Source of the DNA: UMGS1649 sp045534225
GTDB taxonomy: Bacteria; Bacillota; Clostridia; TANB77; CAG-465
Direction of reading: 5' to 3'
DNA length: 64,000 nt
Assembly (NCBI GenBank): GCA_045534225.1
Contig: JAZSJJ010000007.1
Span: 72,472-136,471, forward strand
This document shows positions 18,207 through 25,824 of this stretch, piece by piece. Each line of letters begins with the position of its first letter. Position 1 is the first letter of the stretch. The translations under genes were made by a program, and so were the position numbers. The notes below the pieces were generated by a model. The model was not told where the DNA came from, searched no databases, and was given only the letters and a program-made list of their open reading frames with translations.

Positions 18207-18638
18207 ATGAATAATGATATGAACGAAATGGGAGATCAAACTCCTAATCCAATTTTAGACATTGTTGCCTCTATACAAAGCAAATTAAATGAATCAAACA
18301 ACGGAGAAACAAATACTCCTAAACAAAATATAAATACAGATTATGGTGGATTGGATATTTCAAAGATTGTTAATCTATTACACTCAAATAATTCAAAAAG
18401 CGATATAAATACTGAGAACAAAATTAATCCCGCACCTTTAGGCGGTTTTGATTTAAATTCTATTATGAAATTTCAAAATGCTTTAAGTGGGATGAATACT
18501 CCTGATCCGAGACAAAATTTACTTTCCTCACTTAAGCCATTTCTAAGAGAAACTAGACAAAAAAACATTGATACTTACATATCTCTTTTAGGAGTTATGA
18601 AAGCTTTTAACTTATTTAACAGCAAGGATCGTGATTAA
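18207..18638 (+). CDS. hypothetical protein, polar with conserved-looking C-terminus
   Basis: 143 residues. The first 85 are low-complexity and rich in Asn, Ser and Gly. The C-terminal ~40 residues (LLSSLKPFLRETRQKNIDTY, then ISLLGVMKAF) resemble short helical motifs I associate with uncharacterised small clostridial proteins; I cannot name the family. The ATG touches the previous stop codon and has no ribosome site, so translation is coupled. Confidence 0.6.
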   Translation: MNNDMNEMGDQTPNPILDIVASIQSKLNESNNGETNTPKQNINTDYGGLDISKIVNLLHSNNSKSDINTENKINPAPLGGFDLNSIMKFQNALSGMNTPDPRQNLLSSLKPFLRETRQKNIDTYISLLGVMKAFNLFNSKDRD

Positions 18639-18639
18639 A

Positions 18640-18951
18640 ATGTATTATCCTTTTTATAACAACCCTTTTTACTTCCCACAAAGAGCATATATGAACAATA
18701 TGTGCTCTTTAAATCACATACCCGAATTTTATTCTAACGAGCAAATCTCAAACGAAATAAATCAAGATAGCAGAAATATAGATAAAAATAATATATTAAA
18801 TCTAACAGAAGACAGAGTAGAATTATTTGGAATAAGCATAAATATAGATGATTTAATAATCCTTGTAACTCTGTTCTTTATGTTCAAAGAAAATCAAATT
18901 GACTATAGCATAGTTATAATACTAGCTCTAATTCTATTTGATCAAAAATAA
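18640..18951 (+). CDS. hypothetical small membrane protein
   Basis: 103 residues: Tyr/Phe/Asn-rich N-terminus (MYYPFYNNPFYFPQ), then VELFGISINIDDLIILVTLF and a second hydrophobic stretch at the C-terminus (SIVIILALILF). The C-terminal half resembles a family of tiny two-helix proteins found in spore-forming Clostridia. I start at the ATG at 18640, since the earlier GTG is too close to the AAGGA site. The last 18 nt overlap the convergent Spo0E-like gene. Confidence 0.6.
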   Translation: MYYPFYNNPFYFPQRAYMNNMCSLNHIPEFYSNEQISNEINQDSRNIDKNNILNLTEDRVELFGISINIDDLIILVTLFFMFKENQIDYSIVIILALILFDQK

Positions 18952-19110
18952 ATTTCCCTCCTTAATAGGAATTTCCTTTTTATAAAACTCTACTAAAAGT
19001 TCGTCAATTTCTCTACTTGTTTTCAAAATCTCATCAGAAGATTCTTCTTCTAATAATTGTCTTTCTAGTTTTTCTCTTAGTATATTTATTTTGTTTAGCA
19101 TGTTATTCAT
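18934..19110 (-). CDS. Spo0E-like aspartyl-phosphate phosphatase
   Basis: A 58-residue protein with the Spo0E family core: NILREKLERQLLEEES, then SREIDELLVEFYK (family signature S-x-x-L/I-D-x-L/I). Spo0E proteins dephosphorylate Spo0A~P and so hold back sporulation. Two ATGs stand in a row (19113 and 19110); I use 19110 because GAGGG lies just upstream. It has its own SigA promoter with Spo0A-box-like repeats behind it. The 3' end overlaps the convergent plus-strand gene by 18 nt. Confidence 0.8.
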   Translation of the reverse strand: MNNMLNKINILREKLERQLLEEESSDEILKTSREIDELLVEFYKKEIPIKEGNLFLIK

Positions 19111-19126
19111 CATCCCTCACACCAAA

Positions 19127-19155
19127 TTTATAACATTTTTATTTTTCAGTGTCAA
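19127..19155 (-). promoter_or_regulatory. SigA promoter of the Spo0E-like gene
   Basis: Minus strand TTGACA (19155-19150), 17 bp, TATAAA (19132-19127). The start of transcription falls only about 10 nt before the start codon. Confidence 0.75.
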
Positions 19156-19159
19156 TATT

Positions 19160-19211
19160 TTCGCACCAACAATCGACCGCAAGTTTCGCTATTTTTCGGC
19201 CTTTTTCGACA
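19160..19211 (-). promoter_or_regulatory. phased CGAA repeats, possible Spo0A boxes
   Basis: On the minus strand a perfect 0A box TGTCGAA (19211-19205) is followed at exact 10-bp steps by GGCCGAA (19201-19195) and TAGCGAA (19191-19185). A further GTGCGAA (19166-19160) abuts the -35 region of the Spo0E-like gene. One-turn spacing puts the copies on the same face of the helix. Confidence 0.5.
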
Positions 19212-19218
19212 TTTAGTC

Positions 19219-19249
19219 AAAAAAAGAAAGAGGCCGATGTGCCTCTTTC
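19219..19249 (-). terminator. terminator of the ncRNA gene
   Basis: GAAAGAGGC/GCCTCTTTC stem with a 6-nt loop, followed by seven U on the minus strand. Confidence 0.92.
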
Positions 19250-19663
19250 CTGCTTTATAGACTATTAGATAAGGAGTGGGTTTCCCCTTTTCATCTACGA
19301 GGAGTATACTAGTTCGTAACAAATCCTTCCGGACGGTTTTGTTATATAGTATATCTTTGCAGTCTTCCCCGCTGACATGTCACGTTTACCCTTCACGCTT
19401 ATGCCATTCACCTTGAATAACCAAGTCCTTTCGGATACATCGGATTATCCAACATATTTATATCAAAGTTGTGTTTCTACTAACGGTTCTTAGCCGCCGA
19501 TTAAGGTTTCATTACCCAGCTAGTGCCAAGCTTTCGCTCGCCGCTACTAACCTATAGCACTGCCCGTGGTCGGGCTTCGCGGGCACATGCAATAATCGCA
19601 TTCAAAACACTACTCTAACATACAACAAGATACATAGTTAGTATCTACTAAATTGTTTGTAGG
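19219..19663 (-). ncRNA. structured non-coding RNA of unknown family, ~445 nt
   Basis: A perfect SigA promoter (19669-19697) and a perfect terminator (19219-19249) bracket a region with no open frame of note but much higher GC than the surroundings and many short helices. The 5' segment TAGTAGATA can pair with TATCTAATA near the 3' end (8 of 9 positions), closing the molecule. I checked for RNase P RNA (no GAGGAAAGUCC/ACAGAAA pair), tmRNA (no tag ending ALAA, no tRNA-like ends with CCA), 6S and SRP RNA (wrong size) and could not fit any of them. Group II intron ORF and domain V motifs are also absent. Confidence 0.7.
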
Positions 19664-19668
19664 GCCAT

Positions 19669-19697
19669 ATTATACATTACCATTTTGCATTTGTCAA
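19669..19697 (-). promoter_or_regulatory. consensus SigA promoter of the ncRNA gene
   Basis: Minus strand TTGACA (19697-19692), 17 bp, TATAAT (19674-19669): a full consensus match, implying strong constitutive transcription. Confidence 0.9.
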
Positions 19698-19727
19698 ATA
19701 ATTTTTATAAAAAGCTCAAAAAAACAT

Positions 19728-19752
19728 AAAAAAGTCCTATAAAATAGGACTT
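19728..19752 (-). terminator. terminator of the M16 peptidase operon
   Basis: AAGTCCTAT/ATAGGACTT stem, 3-nt loop and U-run on the minus strand, 17 nt after the ymfH-like stop. Confidence 0.88.
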
Positions 19753-19768
19753 CTGTTATTATTTTATA

Positions 19769-21055
19769 TTATTTATTCTTTTCTGTAACCTTAGATATAA
19801 CCATATTATCTTCTCTAAGATTTTCTTTTATAAAGGTATCTACCTCTTCTTTAGTTATATCCTTTATTACATTTGCCATTTCAAATACATCTGTATCTTG
19901 AATTATACTATCTATTACAGTTCTGTGTATTCCCATAAAGTTTTCTGCATCATAAATAAGTTCACCTTGTTTTTTCTTCTTAGCTATTTCAAAAAGTTCA
20001 CTATCTACTCCGTTTTGTCTTAATGTTTCAAAATATTTTGTTATTTCTTTTTCACATTCTTCGTGTTTCTTAGAAACAGCAAACAATATTGTATGAGCAA
20101 ATTCTTTTCCAGACTCGTATGTGATTTCTACTGGTTCTGTAATAATTTTGCTGTTAAACATTCTTTCATGGAAGTCTGATAACGCTGAGAAACAAATATC
20201 ATCTATAAGTTCCATTATTACGGTATTTCTAGCATTAGCCTTACCATCTTGTTTATCATGTTTAAATCCCATACAAATATATGGCATATACACATCTAGC
20301 TTCTTTTCTATCCTTTTTTCCGCTATTTCTTTAGGTTCTTCGAGGATGAATCTTTCAACTGTACCAGTTTTTCTATTCACATTTTCGTTAAAGAAGCTTT
20401 CGATTTGCTTTACAGTTTCCACTTCATCCACATCACCAATAACAATTACAAACATATTAGCTGGATTATAGAAAGTATTGTAGCAAGAATACAATGCCTC
20501 TTTATCTATTCTGTATACAGATTCTACTGTTCCACCAATATCTACATTAAGCGGGAACTTCTGATACATTGCTCTTAAAACATTATAGTATGCTACCGAA
20601 CTTGGTTCATCTTCATACATTTTCAATTCTTGAGCTATTATTCCCTTTTCTTTTTCAACATTTTCATCTGTGAAATATGGTGTGTTTACAAATTCTAATA
20701 ACTTATTTAAACATTCTTCGTGTTTAGAACTTGTTTCATAGAAGTATACTGTATGATCAAAAGAAGTATATGCATTTGAGCTAACACCCATTTTAGCAAA
20801 TACATCTAAAGCATTTGCATCTTCTTGTTCAAACAACTTATGCTCTAAGAAGTGAGCTATTCCATCTTCAACTTTAAGTCTTTCCCCTGTTGTTATATCT
20901 ATAAAATCATTATCTATAGAACCATAAACCGTTCCATACATACCTACTTTTTTAATATATCCTGGTTTCTTACAAATATATACTTTAAGTCCATTTGCTA
21001 ATGTCTTTTTATATATTTCTTCGCCAGTTTTTAAGTTTGCTTCTACTTTAAACAT
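19769..21055 (-). CDS. ymfH: M16 family zinc peptidase (YmfH-like, active subunit)
   Basis: 428 residues. The inverted zinc motif HFLEH (about 67-71) with the downstream Glu of EKGIIAQE marks an active M16 peptidase. It forms a pair with the next gene upstream (ymfF-like), which lacks the motif, as in Bacillus YmfF/YmfH. Such pairs degrade peptides in the cytoplasm or process small secreted peptides. It overlaps the ymfF-like gene by 8 nt, with GGAGG inside that gene as ribosome site. Confidence 0.85.
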   Translation of the reverse strand: MFKVEANLKTGEEIYKKTLANGLKVYICKKPGYIKKVGMYGTVYGSIDNDFIDITTGERLKVEDGIAHFLEHKLFEQEDANALDVFAKMGVSSNAYTSFDHTVYFYETSSKHEECLNKLLEFVNTPYFTDENVEKEKGIIAQELKMYEDEPSSVAYYNVLRAMYQKFPLNVDIGGTVESVYRIDKEALYSCYNTFYNPANMFVIVIGDVDEVETVKQIESFFNENVNRKTGTVERFILEEPKEIAEKRIEKKLDVYMPYICMGFKHDKQDGKANARNTVIMELIDDICFSALSDFHERMFNSKIITEPVEITYESGKEFAHTILFAVSKKHEECEKEITKYFETLRQNGVDSELFEIAKKKKQGELIYDAENFMGIHRTVIDSIIQDTDVFEMANVIKDITKEEVDTFIKENLREDNMVISKVTEKNK

Positions 21056-22292
21056 CAGCCTTACCTCCTAACAAGAAGATATTTGTTACAACTACTCTAT
21101 TTGCAATTTCTACTACATCATCTAGTGTAAGTTTAGATATTTCCTCTATCATTTCATCAAAATCTACAGTTCTACCAAAGTATATTTCATTACTAAATAA
21201 TCCTTTTGCTTGACCACCTTTAGAATCTTGTTTTTCTTTATATGCAGAAATTAAGTTTTCCTTTGCGGCATTAAATTCTATCTCTGAAACATTTCCAGAC
21301 TTTATATCTTCTAATTGTTTTAGCATTACTTCCTTAGCTTTTTCATATTTTTCTGGTGCTATTCCTGCAAACATACATACACTCGCAGTGAACATATTGT
21401 ACATAGATTTTGCAAAATATGCTAAACTTTCTTTTTCTCTTACATTTTGGAATAGTTTAGCTGCCGGAGTTCCACCTAGAATGTTATCAAAAAGACGTGC
21501 TTTATATACATCTTCTATTTTAACATCTTTTATTCTTGCACCTATACAAATTATACTTTGATTTATATCTTGTTCTTCTCTCTTTATCTCTACTTCATCA
21601 TTTATTGCTTGTTCCACAAGTGGTAGAATATCTGCTGTATGTTTTCCACACTTTCCACATATTCTAGTGTGTATTTCCTCAGCTAGCCCATCCATATTCT
21701 CTAGATTACCAACTGTAGCAACTACAATCTCAGCTTTAGATATTACATCATAGTAATGTTTGACTAAATCTTCGTTAGTTATTTTAGCTACATCTTCCAT
21801 TGTTCCATATAGCGGATATCCGTAATCTGTTCCTTTGAACATTTCTCTTTCTAATGAGTCTAACGCATATTTTTTCTTGTTATCTTTTTCTTCTGCAATT
21901 CTTTCTAGTAAACTAGATTTTTCTAATTCAAATGTTGTTTCATCAAACTTACCATCAACAAAGTTTGGTTCACAAATTGCTGAGTATAGTATATCTACTG
22001 CTTCATCTAATGCTTCTTTTCCTGTATATTTAACATTTAATATTTCTATTCCAAATGTTATATCATACATATTTGATACTTTACCTACACCAGCACCAAA
22101 TGATGTGTTATATAGTTCTGCTAATTTTCTTTCTAGTTCTCTTTCTGTTTTATACTTGCTATTTGATTTCTTTAGCATCATAGCAAGAAGAGCATTCTTG
22201 CTCATATCCTCTGCTGTTAACGGTAACAACAAATTAACTTGTGCAAAAACACTCTTAAATCTATTACTATTTCTAATAATTATATTTTTCAT
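21048..22292 (-). CDS. ymfF: M16 family peptidase-like protein (YmfF-like, inactive subunit)
   Basis: 414 residues with M16 architecture (ELERKLAELYNTSFGAGVGK near the start; GGTPAAKLFQNVREKESLAY in the second half, the substrate-binding R/Y region). The HxxEH zinc motif is missing, as is usual for the non-catalytic partner of such pairs. AAGGAG lies 6 nt before the ATG. It is probably co-transcribed with yqeY upstream and ymfH downstream. Confidence 0.85.
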   Translation of the reverse strand: MKNIIIRNSNRFKSVFAQVNLLLPLTAEDMSKNALLAMMLKKSNSKYKTERELERKLAELYNTSFGAGVGKVSNMYDITFGIEILNVKYTGKEALDEAVDILYSAICEPNFVDGKFDETTFELEKSSLLERIAEEKDNKKKYALDSLEREMFKGTDYGYPLYGTMEDVAKITNEDLVKHYYDVISKAEIVVATVGNLENMDGLAEEIHTRICGKCGKHTADILPLVEQAINDEVEIKREEQDINQSIICIGARIKDVKIEDVYKARLFDNILGGTPAAKLFQNVREKESLAYFAKSMYNMFTASVCMFAGIAPEKYEKAKEVMLKQLEDIKSGNVSEIEFNAAKENLISAYKEKQDSKGGQAKGLFSNEIYFGRTVDFDEMIEEISKLTLDDVVEIANRVVVTNIFLLGGKADV

Positions 22293-22340
22293 ACTTGCTC
22301 CTTTTAGTTTTGTTTTATTTCCTCTTATATCTTATACCTA

Positions 22341-22790
22341 TTAAAGTTTTCCTAGTTCTGCTTTAACTATGTCAGATACTAATTTACCATCTGCTTTACC
22401 AGCTGTTTTTTCTCTGATACTTCCCATTACTTTGCCCATATCTTTCATTCCTGTTGCACCAACAGCTGCTATTGCTTCTACTACCATTTTTACTATTTCT
22501 TCTTCAGATAATTGTTCTGGTAAGTATACAGATAATATTTCTATTTCTTTGTTTAGTTGTTCAACTATATCTTGTCTTCCACCTTTTTCGAAATCTGCTA
22601 TAGATTCTTTTCTCTTTTTAACTTCTTTAGCAACTATTGTCCCCATTTCTGCTTCAGATAATTCTTTTAAACCATCTTTTTCTACTTGAAGTATTGCTGC
22701 TCTAAGCATTGTTATTGTTTCTTTTTTTAATGTATCTTTATTTTGCATAGCTTCTTTTAAAGCTGCCATCAAATCTTGTTTTAATCCCAT
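22341..22790 (-). CDS. yqeY: GatB/YqeY domain protein
   Basis: 149 residues, the common stand-alone YqeY protein. Typical segments are LKQDLMAALKEAMQNKD, ETITMLRAAILQVEKDG and the C-terminal MGKVMGSIREKTAGKADGKL. YqeY resembles the tail domain of GatB and may act on tRNA or in amidotransfer, but the real function is not settled. GGAGG precedes the ATG. It follows the TagO-like gene by 12 nt. Confidence 0.9.
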   Translation of the reverse strand: MGLKQDLMAALKEAMQNKDTLKKETITMLRAAILQVEKDGLKELSEAEMGTIVAKEVKKRKESIADFEKGGRQDIVEQLNKEIEILSVYLPEQLSEEEIVKMVVEAIAAVGATGMKDMGKVMGSIREKTAGKADGKLVSDIVKAELGKL

Positions 22791-22802
22791 CTTTTATTCC
22801 TC

Positions 22803-23903
22803 CTAAACTTTATCTTCTTTTGATGTTTCCTCTGGAATCATCATACTTTTTCTTACTTTCATATCGTTATATATGTAACCTATTGCCCATATTATTATAG
22901 CTACAAATATACAAATTATTCCTTGTACCGTAAATCCACTTACTAATGTTACAGCTATAATTCCTAAAATACTTGTTAAACCATAAAGTATTAACACTGC
23001 TTGTTTTTGTGAAAAACCGTGTTTTAATAATCTATGATGTATATGACCTTTATCTGGAGCTGTTATTTTTTGATGTTTTGCAAGTCTTCTTACTATTGCA
23101 AATAACATATCGAATACTGGAACACCACAAACAATTATTGGTGTTATTATTGCTAGAATTGTATATCCTTTTGCCATTCCCATAATAGATACTGTAGATA
23201 ATGTGAATCCTAAGAAGTTCGATCCTGTATCTCCCATAAATGTTTTTGCTGGATTAAAGTTGTATGGTAAAAATCCTATTGTTGCTCCTGCTAAAGCTAA
23301 AGTTATTACTATAACTTCCATGCTAGCTCCAACTAACGAGAATATTACAAGTAGAGATATACTTGCTATTGCAGATATTCCTGCTGCCAGACCATCTAGT
23401 CCATCAATTAAATTTACTGCATTCGTTATTCCTAAAACCCATGCTAGAGTTAAAGGGAATGACCATAAACCAAAATCTATTATGTGTGGATATAAGAATG
23501 GTATTTTTACACCCGCTATACTTATTCCAAATACGTATATTACCATTCCGGCGATTAATTGGAATAAGAACTTATATAGTGGTCTTAGATTTTTCATATC
23601 ATCTACAAATCCCATTGATACTATAATTAATCCACCTAATGAATAACCAATCAGTTTTGGATTTATATCCATGTTTAATATTAAACATAAAATACAAAAT
23701 GTAATTATTGTTACTGCCATACCAGCAACCATTGCTATACCACCAACACGTGGTGTAGGTTCTTTATGCACTCTTCTATCGTCCTGCTTTGGGTTATCTA
23801 TAATCCCCATTTTCTTTGCAAATTTAATTGCAAATGGCACTGTGAAATAACTTACTAAAAAAGATAGTAAAGTTAGTGCTCCATATATTATATATTCTCT
23901 CAT
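22803..23903 (-). CDS. tagO: undecaprenyl-phosphate GlcNAc-1-phosphate transferase (TagO/WecA-like)
   Basis: 366 residues, about ten membrane helices. It belongs to the MraY/WecA family: VHKEPTPRVGGIAM, GFVDD, NLIDGLDGLAAG, TFMGDTGSNFLGF and the HIHHRLLKHGFS loop of the WecA/TagO branch (not MraY). It transfers GlcNAc-1-phosphate to undecaprenyl phosphate on the inner membrane face, the first step of teichoic acid or other wall glycans. It has its own promoter with an overlapping inverted repeat. Confidence 0.88.
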   Translation of the reverse strand: MREYIIYGALTLLSFLVSYFTVPFAIKFAKKMGIIDNPKQDDRRVHKEPTPRVGGIAMVAGMAVTIITFCILCLILNMDINPKLIGYSLGGLIIVSMGFVDDMKNLRPLYKFLFQLIAGMVIYVFGISIAGVKIPFLYPHIIDFGLWSFPLTLAWVLGITNAVNLIDGLDGLAAGISAIASISLLVIFSLVGASMEVIVITLALAGATIGFLPYNFNPAKTFMGDTGSNFLGFTLSTVSIMGMAKGYTILAIITPIIVCGVPVFDMLFAIVRRLAKHQKITAPDKGHIHHRLLKHGFSQKQAVLILYGLTSILGIIAVTLVSGFTVQGIICIFVAIIIWAIGYIYNDMKVRKSMMIPEETSKEDKV

Positions 23904-23972
23904 ATTTCTCTCTCCACAATATGTGCTATTCTATATTATTTATTTAGCTCATATATATTAATGTGTGTTTAC

Positions 23973-24017
23973 CCCACTTAACACAGTAATATTACCACAG
24001 AAGTGGGTTAAAGTCAA
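23973..24017 (-). promoter_or_regulatory. tagO promoter with overlapping inverted repeat
   Basis: Minus strand TTGACT (24017-24012), 17 bp, TAATAT (23994-23989). The arms CCCACTT (24007-24001 as read on the minus strand) and AAGTGGG (23979-23973) flank the -10 element, and the palindrome GTAATATTAC lies in the middle. It may be an operator or an early mRNA hairpin. Confidence 0.5.
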
Positions 24018-24097
24018 TTAAATGGATTTGTTCATACTATTGTTATTTGTATATTTTTACTTATTTATACAAACACACAATTTAACACTAAAATTTG

Positions 24098-24126
24098 TTG
24101 AAATGTTTTTTTAAGTGTTATATAAT
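24098..24126 (+). promoter_or_regulatory. SigA promoter of the flippase gene
   Basis: TTGAAA (24098-24103), 17 bp, TATAAT (24121-24126). Confidence 0.8.
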
Positions 24127-24153
24127 ATTACCTTAGAATTGGAGGGAATTTTT

Positions 24154-25734
24154 TTGGCTATAAAAAAACAAACATTTATGAAAAGTGTTACTGTTGTTTT
24201 GGCCGCTCAGCTTTTAATAAAGTTTCTGGGATTTATATATAGAGTTATCCTTACAAATATAGAAGGATTTCAGGACGCTGGTAACAGTTATTACGGTACC
24301 GGATATAAAGTTTATGTATTTATTTTAGCGATTGCCACAACAGGAGTTCCTAATGCTATTTCAAAGCTTGTTTCAGAAAAACTTGCTGTTGGTGATGCAA
24401 AAGGTGCTCATAAAGTTTTTAAGACAGCACTTAAATTATTCACATTTGTAGGATTATTCTTTGCATGTATTCTTTTGTTCGGATCAAATTATATTGCAAC
24501 GAATATACTTTCAAATGTAGGTGTGCGTTGGACTCTTGCAACACTAGCACCAGCTGTATGGTTCGTTTCCATAGCTGCCGTGTTTAGGGGATATTTCATA
24601 GGAATGCAAAACATGTCCGCACACAGTAAAGCACAAGTTCTAGAACAGATTGTAAACAGTGTATTCTCTGTAATATTCGTATTACTTTTAACTGGTAAGA
24701 GTCCAGAAATTATGGCTATAGGTTCAACAGCTGCAACAGCAGTTTCTTGTTTAACCGCTCTTATTTACTTATATGTATTCTATAAAAAGAATAGAAAGAG
24801 TATATACGAGGCTATTAAAAACTCTGCGCCACATATGCAAGACAGTACACGAGTAACAATTAAAAAAATATTAAGATATGTAATACCTATATCTTTTGCA
24901 AGTATAGTTGTTTCATTATCTGGAATAGTAGATATATTATCTGTTATGGAAGGTTTAACTAAATACGGTTACGACTTAGCTACAGCTAATGAAAAGTACG
25001 GAATAATAGTTGGTAAAGTAGATATTCTAGTGTCTATACCACACACATTTAATGTAGCGTTCGTTACACCACTTATTCCAATAATAACAGAACATATTGT
25101 AAAAAGAGAAAAACAAGCTGCGTTAAACAAGATTAATTTCTCTATGAAATTATCTTCAATAATAGCTTTCCCATGTATGGTAGGTCTAGCAGTTCTTGCT
25201 ACACCAATATTTAATACAGTATTCCCTAATGCACCTCTTGGCGCAACGCTTCTTCAAATAGAAGTATGGGCAATAATATTCTCACTTGTTGCACAAGTTT
25301 CACAAGGAGCATTAAATGGTGTTGGAAAGTTATTTGTACCAGGAATGTCTGTATTAGTAGCAGCAGTAGTTAAATATATATTAAATATTAAATTGATACC
25401 AATCTACGGTGAAGTTATTGTTCCAATAACAACAATAATTTACCACTTAGTTAACTGCTTAATAGTAACTACTGTACTGTACAGAACATTAAGAAGAAAA
25501 CCAGATGTAAAGAATGTGTTTATGAAACCACTTATTTCATCTGCTATAATGGGTGTTGTTGTTCTAATACTATTTAATATATTTGCAGGATTTGTTCCAA
25601 CAGCAGTAAATATGTTAATATGTGTAGTATTCGGAGCATTAATATATGCAGTATCTTTACTTAAGATGCAAATATTTAATAAAGAAGAACAAGCATCTTT
25701 ACCAAGATTTAGGAAAATATTTGATTTATTCTAA
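24154..25734 (+). CDS. MurJ/SpoVB-family polysaccharide or lipid II flippase
   Basis: 526 residues from a TTG at 24154, which has GGAGGG 7 nt upstream; an in-frame ATG at 24115 lies upstream of the likely transcription start. About 14 membrane helices; N-terminal KQTFMKSVTVVLAAQLLIKF and GFIYRVILTN are typical of the SpoVB/YtgP branch of the MOP superfamily. These proteins move lipid II or other undecaprenyl-linked sugars across the membrane. Being next to murT-gatD supports a peptidoglycan role. A terminator follows directly. Confidence 0.8.
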   Translation: MAIKKQTFMKSVTVVLAAQLLIKFLGFIYRVILTNIEGFQDAGNSYYGTGYKVYVFILAIATTGVPNAISKLVSEKLAVGDAKGAHKVFKTALKLFTFVGLFFACILLFGSNYIATNILSNVGVRWTLATLAPAVWFVSIAAVFRGYFIGMQNMSAHSKAQVLEQIVNSVFSVIFVLLLTGKSPEIMAIGSTAATAVSCLTALIYLYVFYKKNRKSIYEAIKNSAPHMQDSTRVTIKKILRYVIPISFASIVVSLSGIVDILSVMEGLTKYGYDLATANEKYGIIVGKVDILVSIPHTFNVAFVTPLIPIITEHIVKREKQAALNKINFSMKLSSIIAFPCMVGLAVLATPIFNTVFPNAPLGATLLQIEVWAIIFSLVAQVSQGALNGVGKLFVPGMSVLVAAVVKYILNIKLIPIYGEVIVPITTIIYHLVNCLIVTTVLYRTLRRKPDVKNVFMKPLISSAIMGVVVLILFNIFAGFVPTAVNMLICVVFGALIYAVSLLKMQIFNKEEQASLPRFRKIFDLF

Positions 25735-25762
25735 AAACTCTACCTAAACCGTAGAGTTTTTT
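25734..25762 (+). terminator. terminator after the flippase gene
   Basis: AAAACTCTAC/GTAGAGTTTT stem with CTAAACC loop and T-run. Confidence 0.85.
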
Positions 25763-25771
25763 CTTAAGCCC

Positions 25772-25800
25772 TTGTAAAATAAGGCTTTTACGAGTATAAT
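25772..25800 (+). promoter_or_regulatory. SigA promoter of murT-gatD
   Basis: TTGTAA (25772-25777), 17 bp, TATAAT (25795-25800), 25 nt before the murT start. Confidence 0.75.
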
Positions 25801-25824
25801 ATGTATATAATTTGAGGTGATAAC

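Noticed and set aside
19219..19663. RNase P RNA, tmRNA, SRP RNA or group II intron for the ncRNA
   Set aside because: Key conserved motifs of each (P4 segments, tag frame and CCA end, size, domain V and reverse transcriptase) could not be found.
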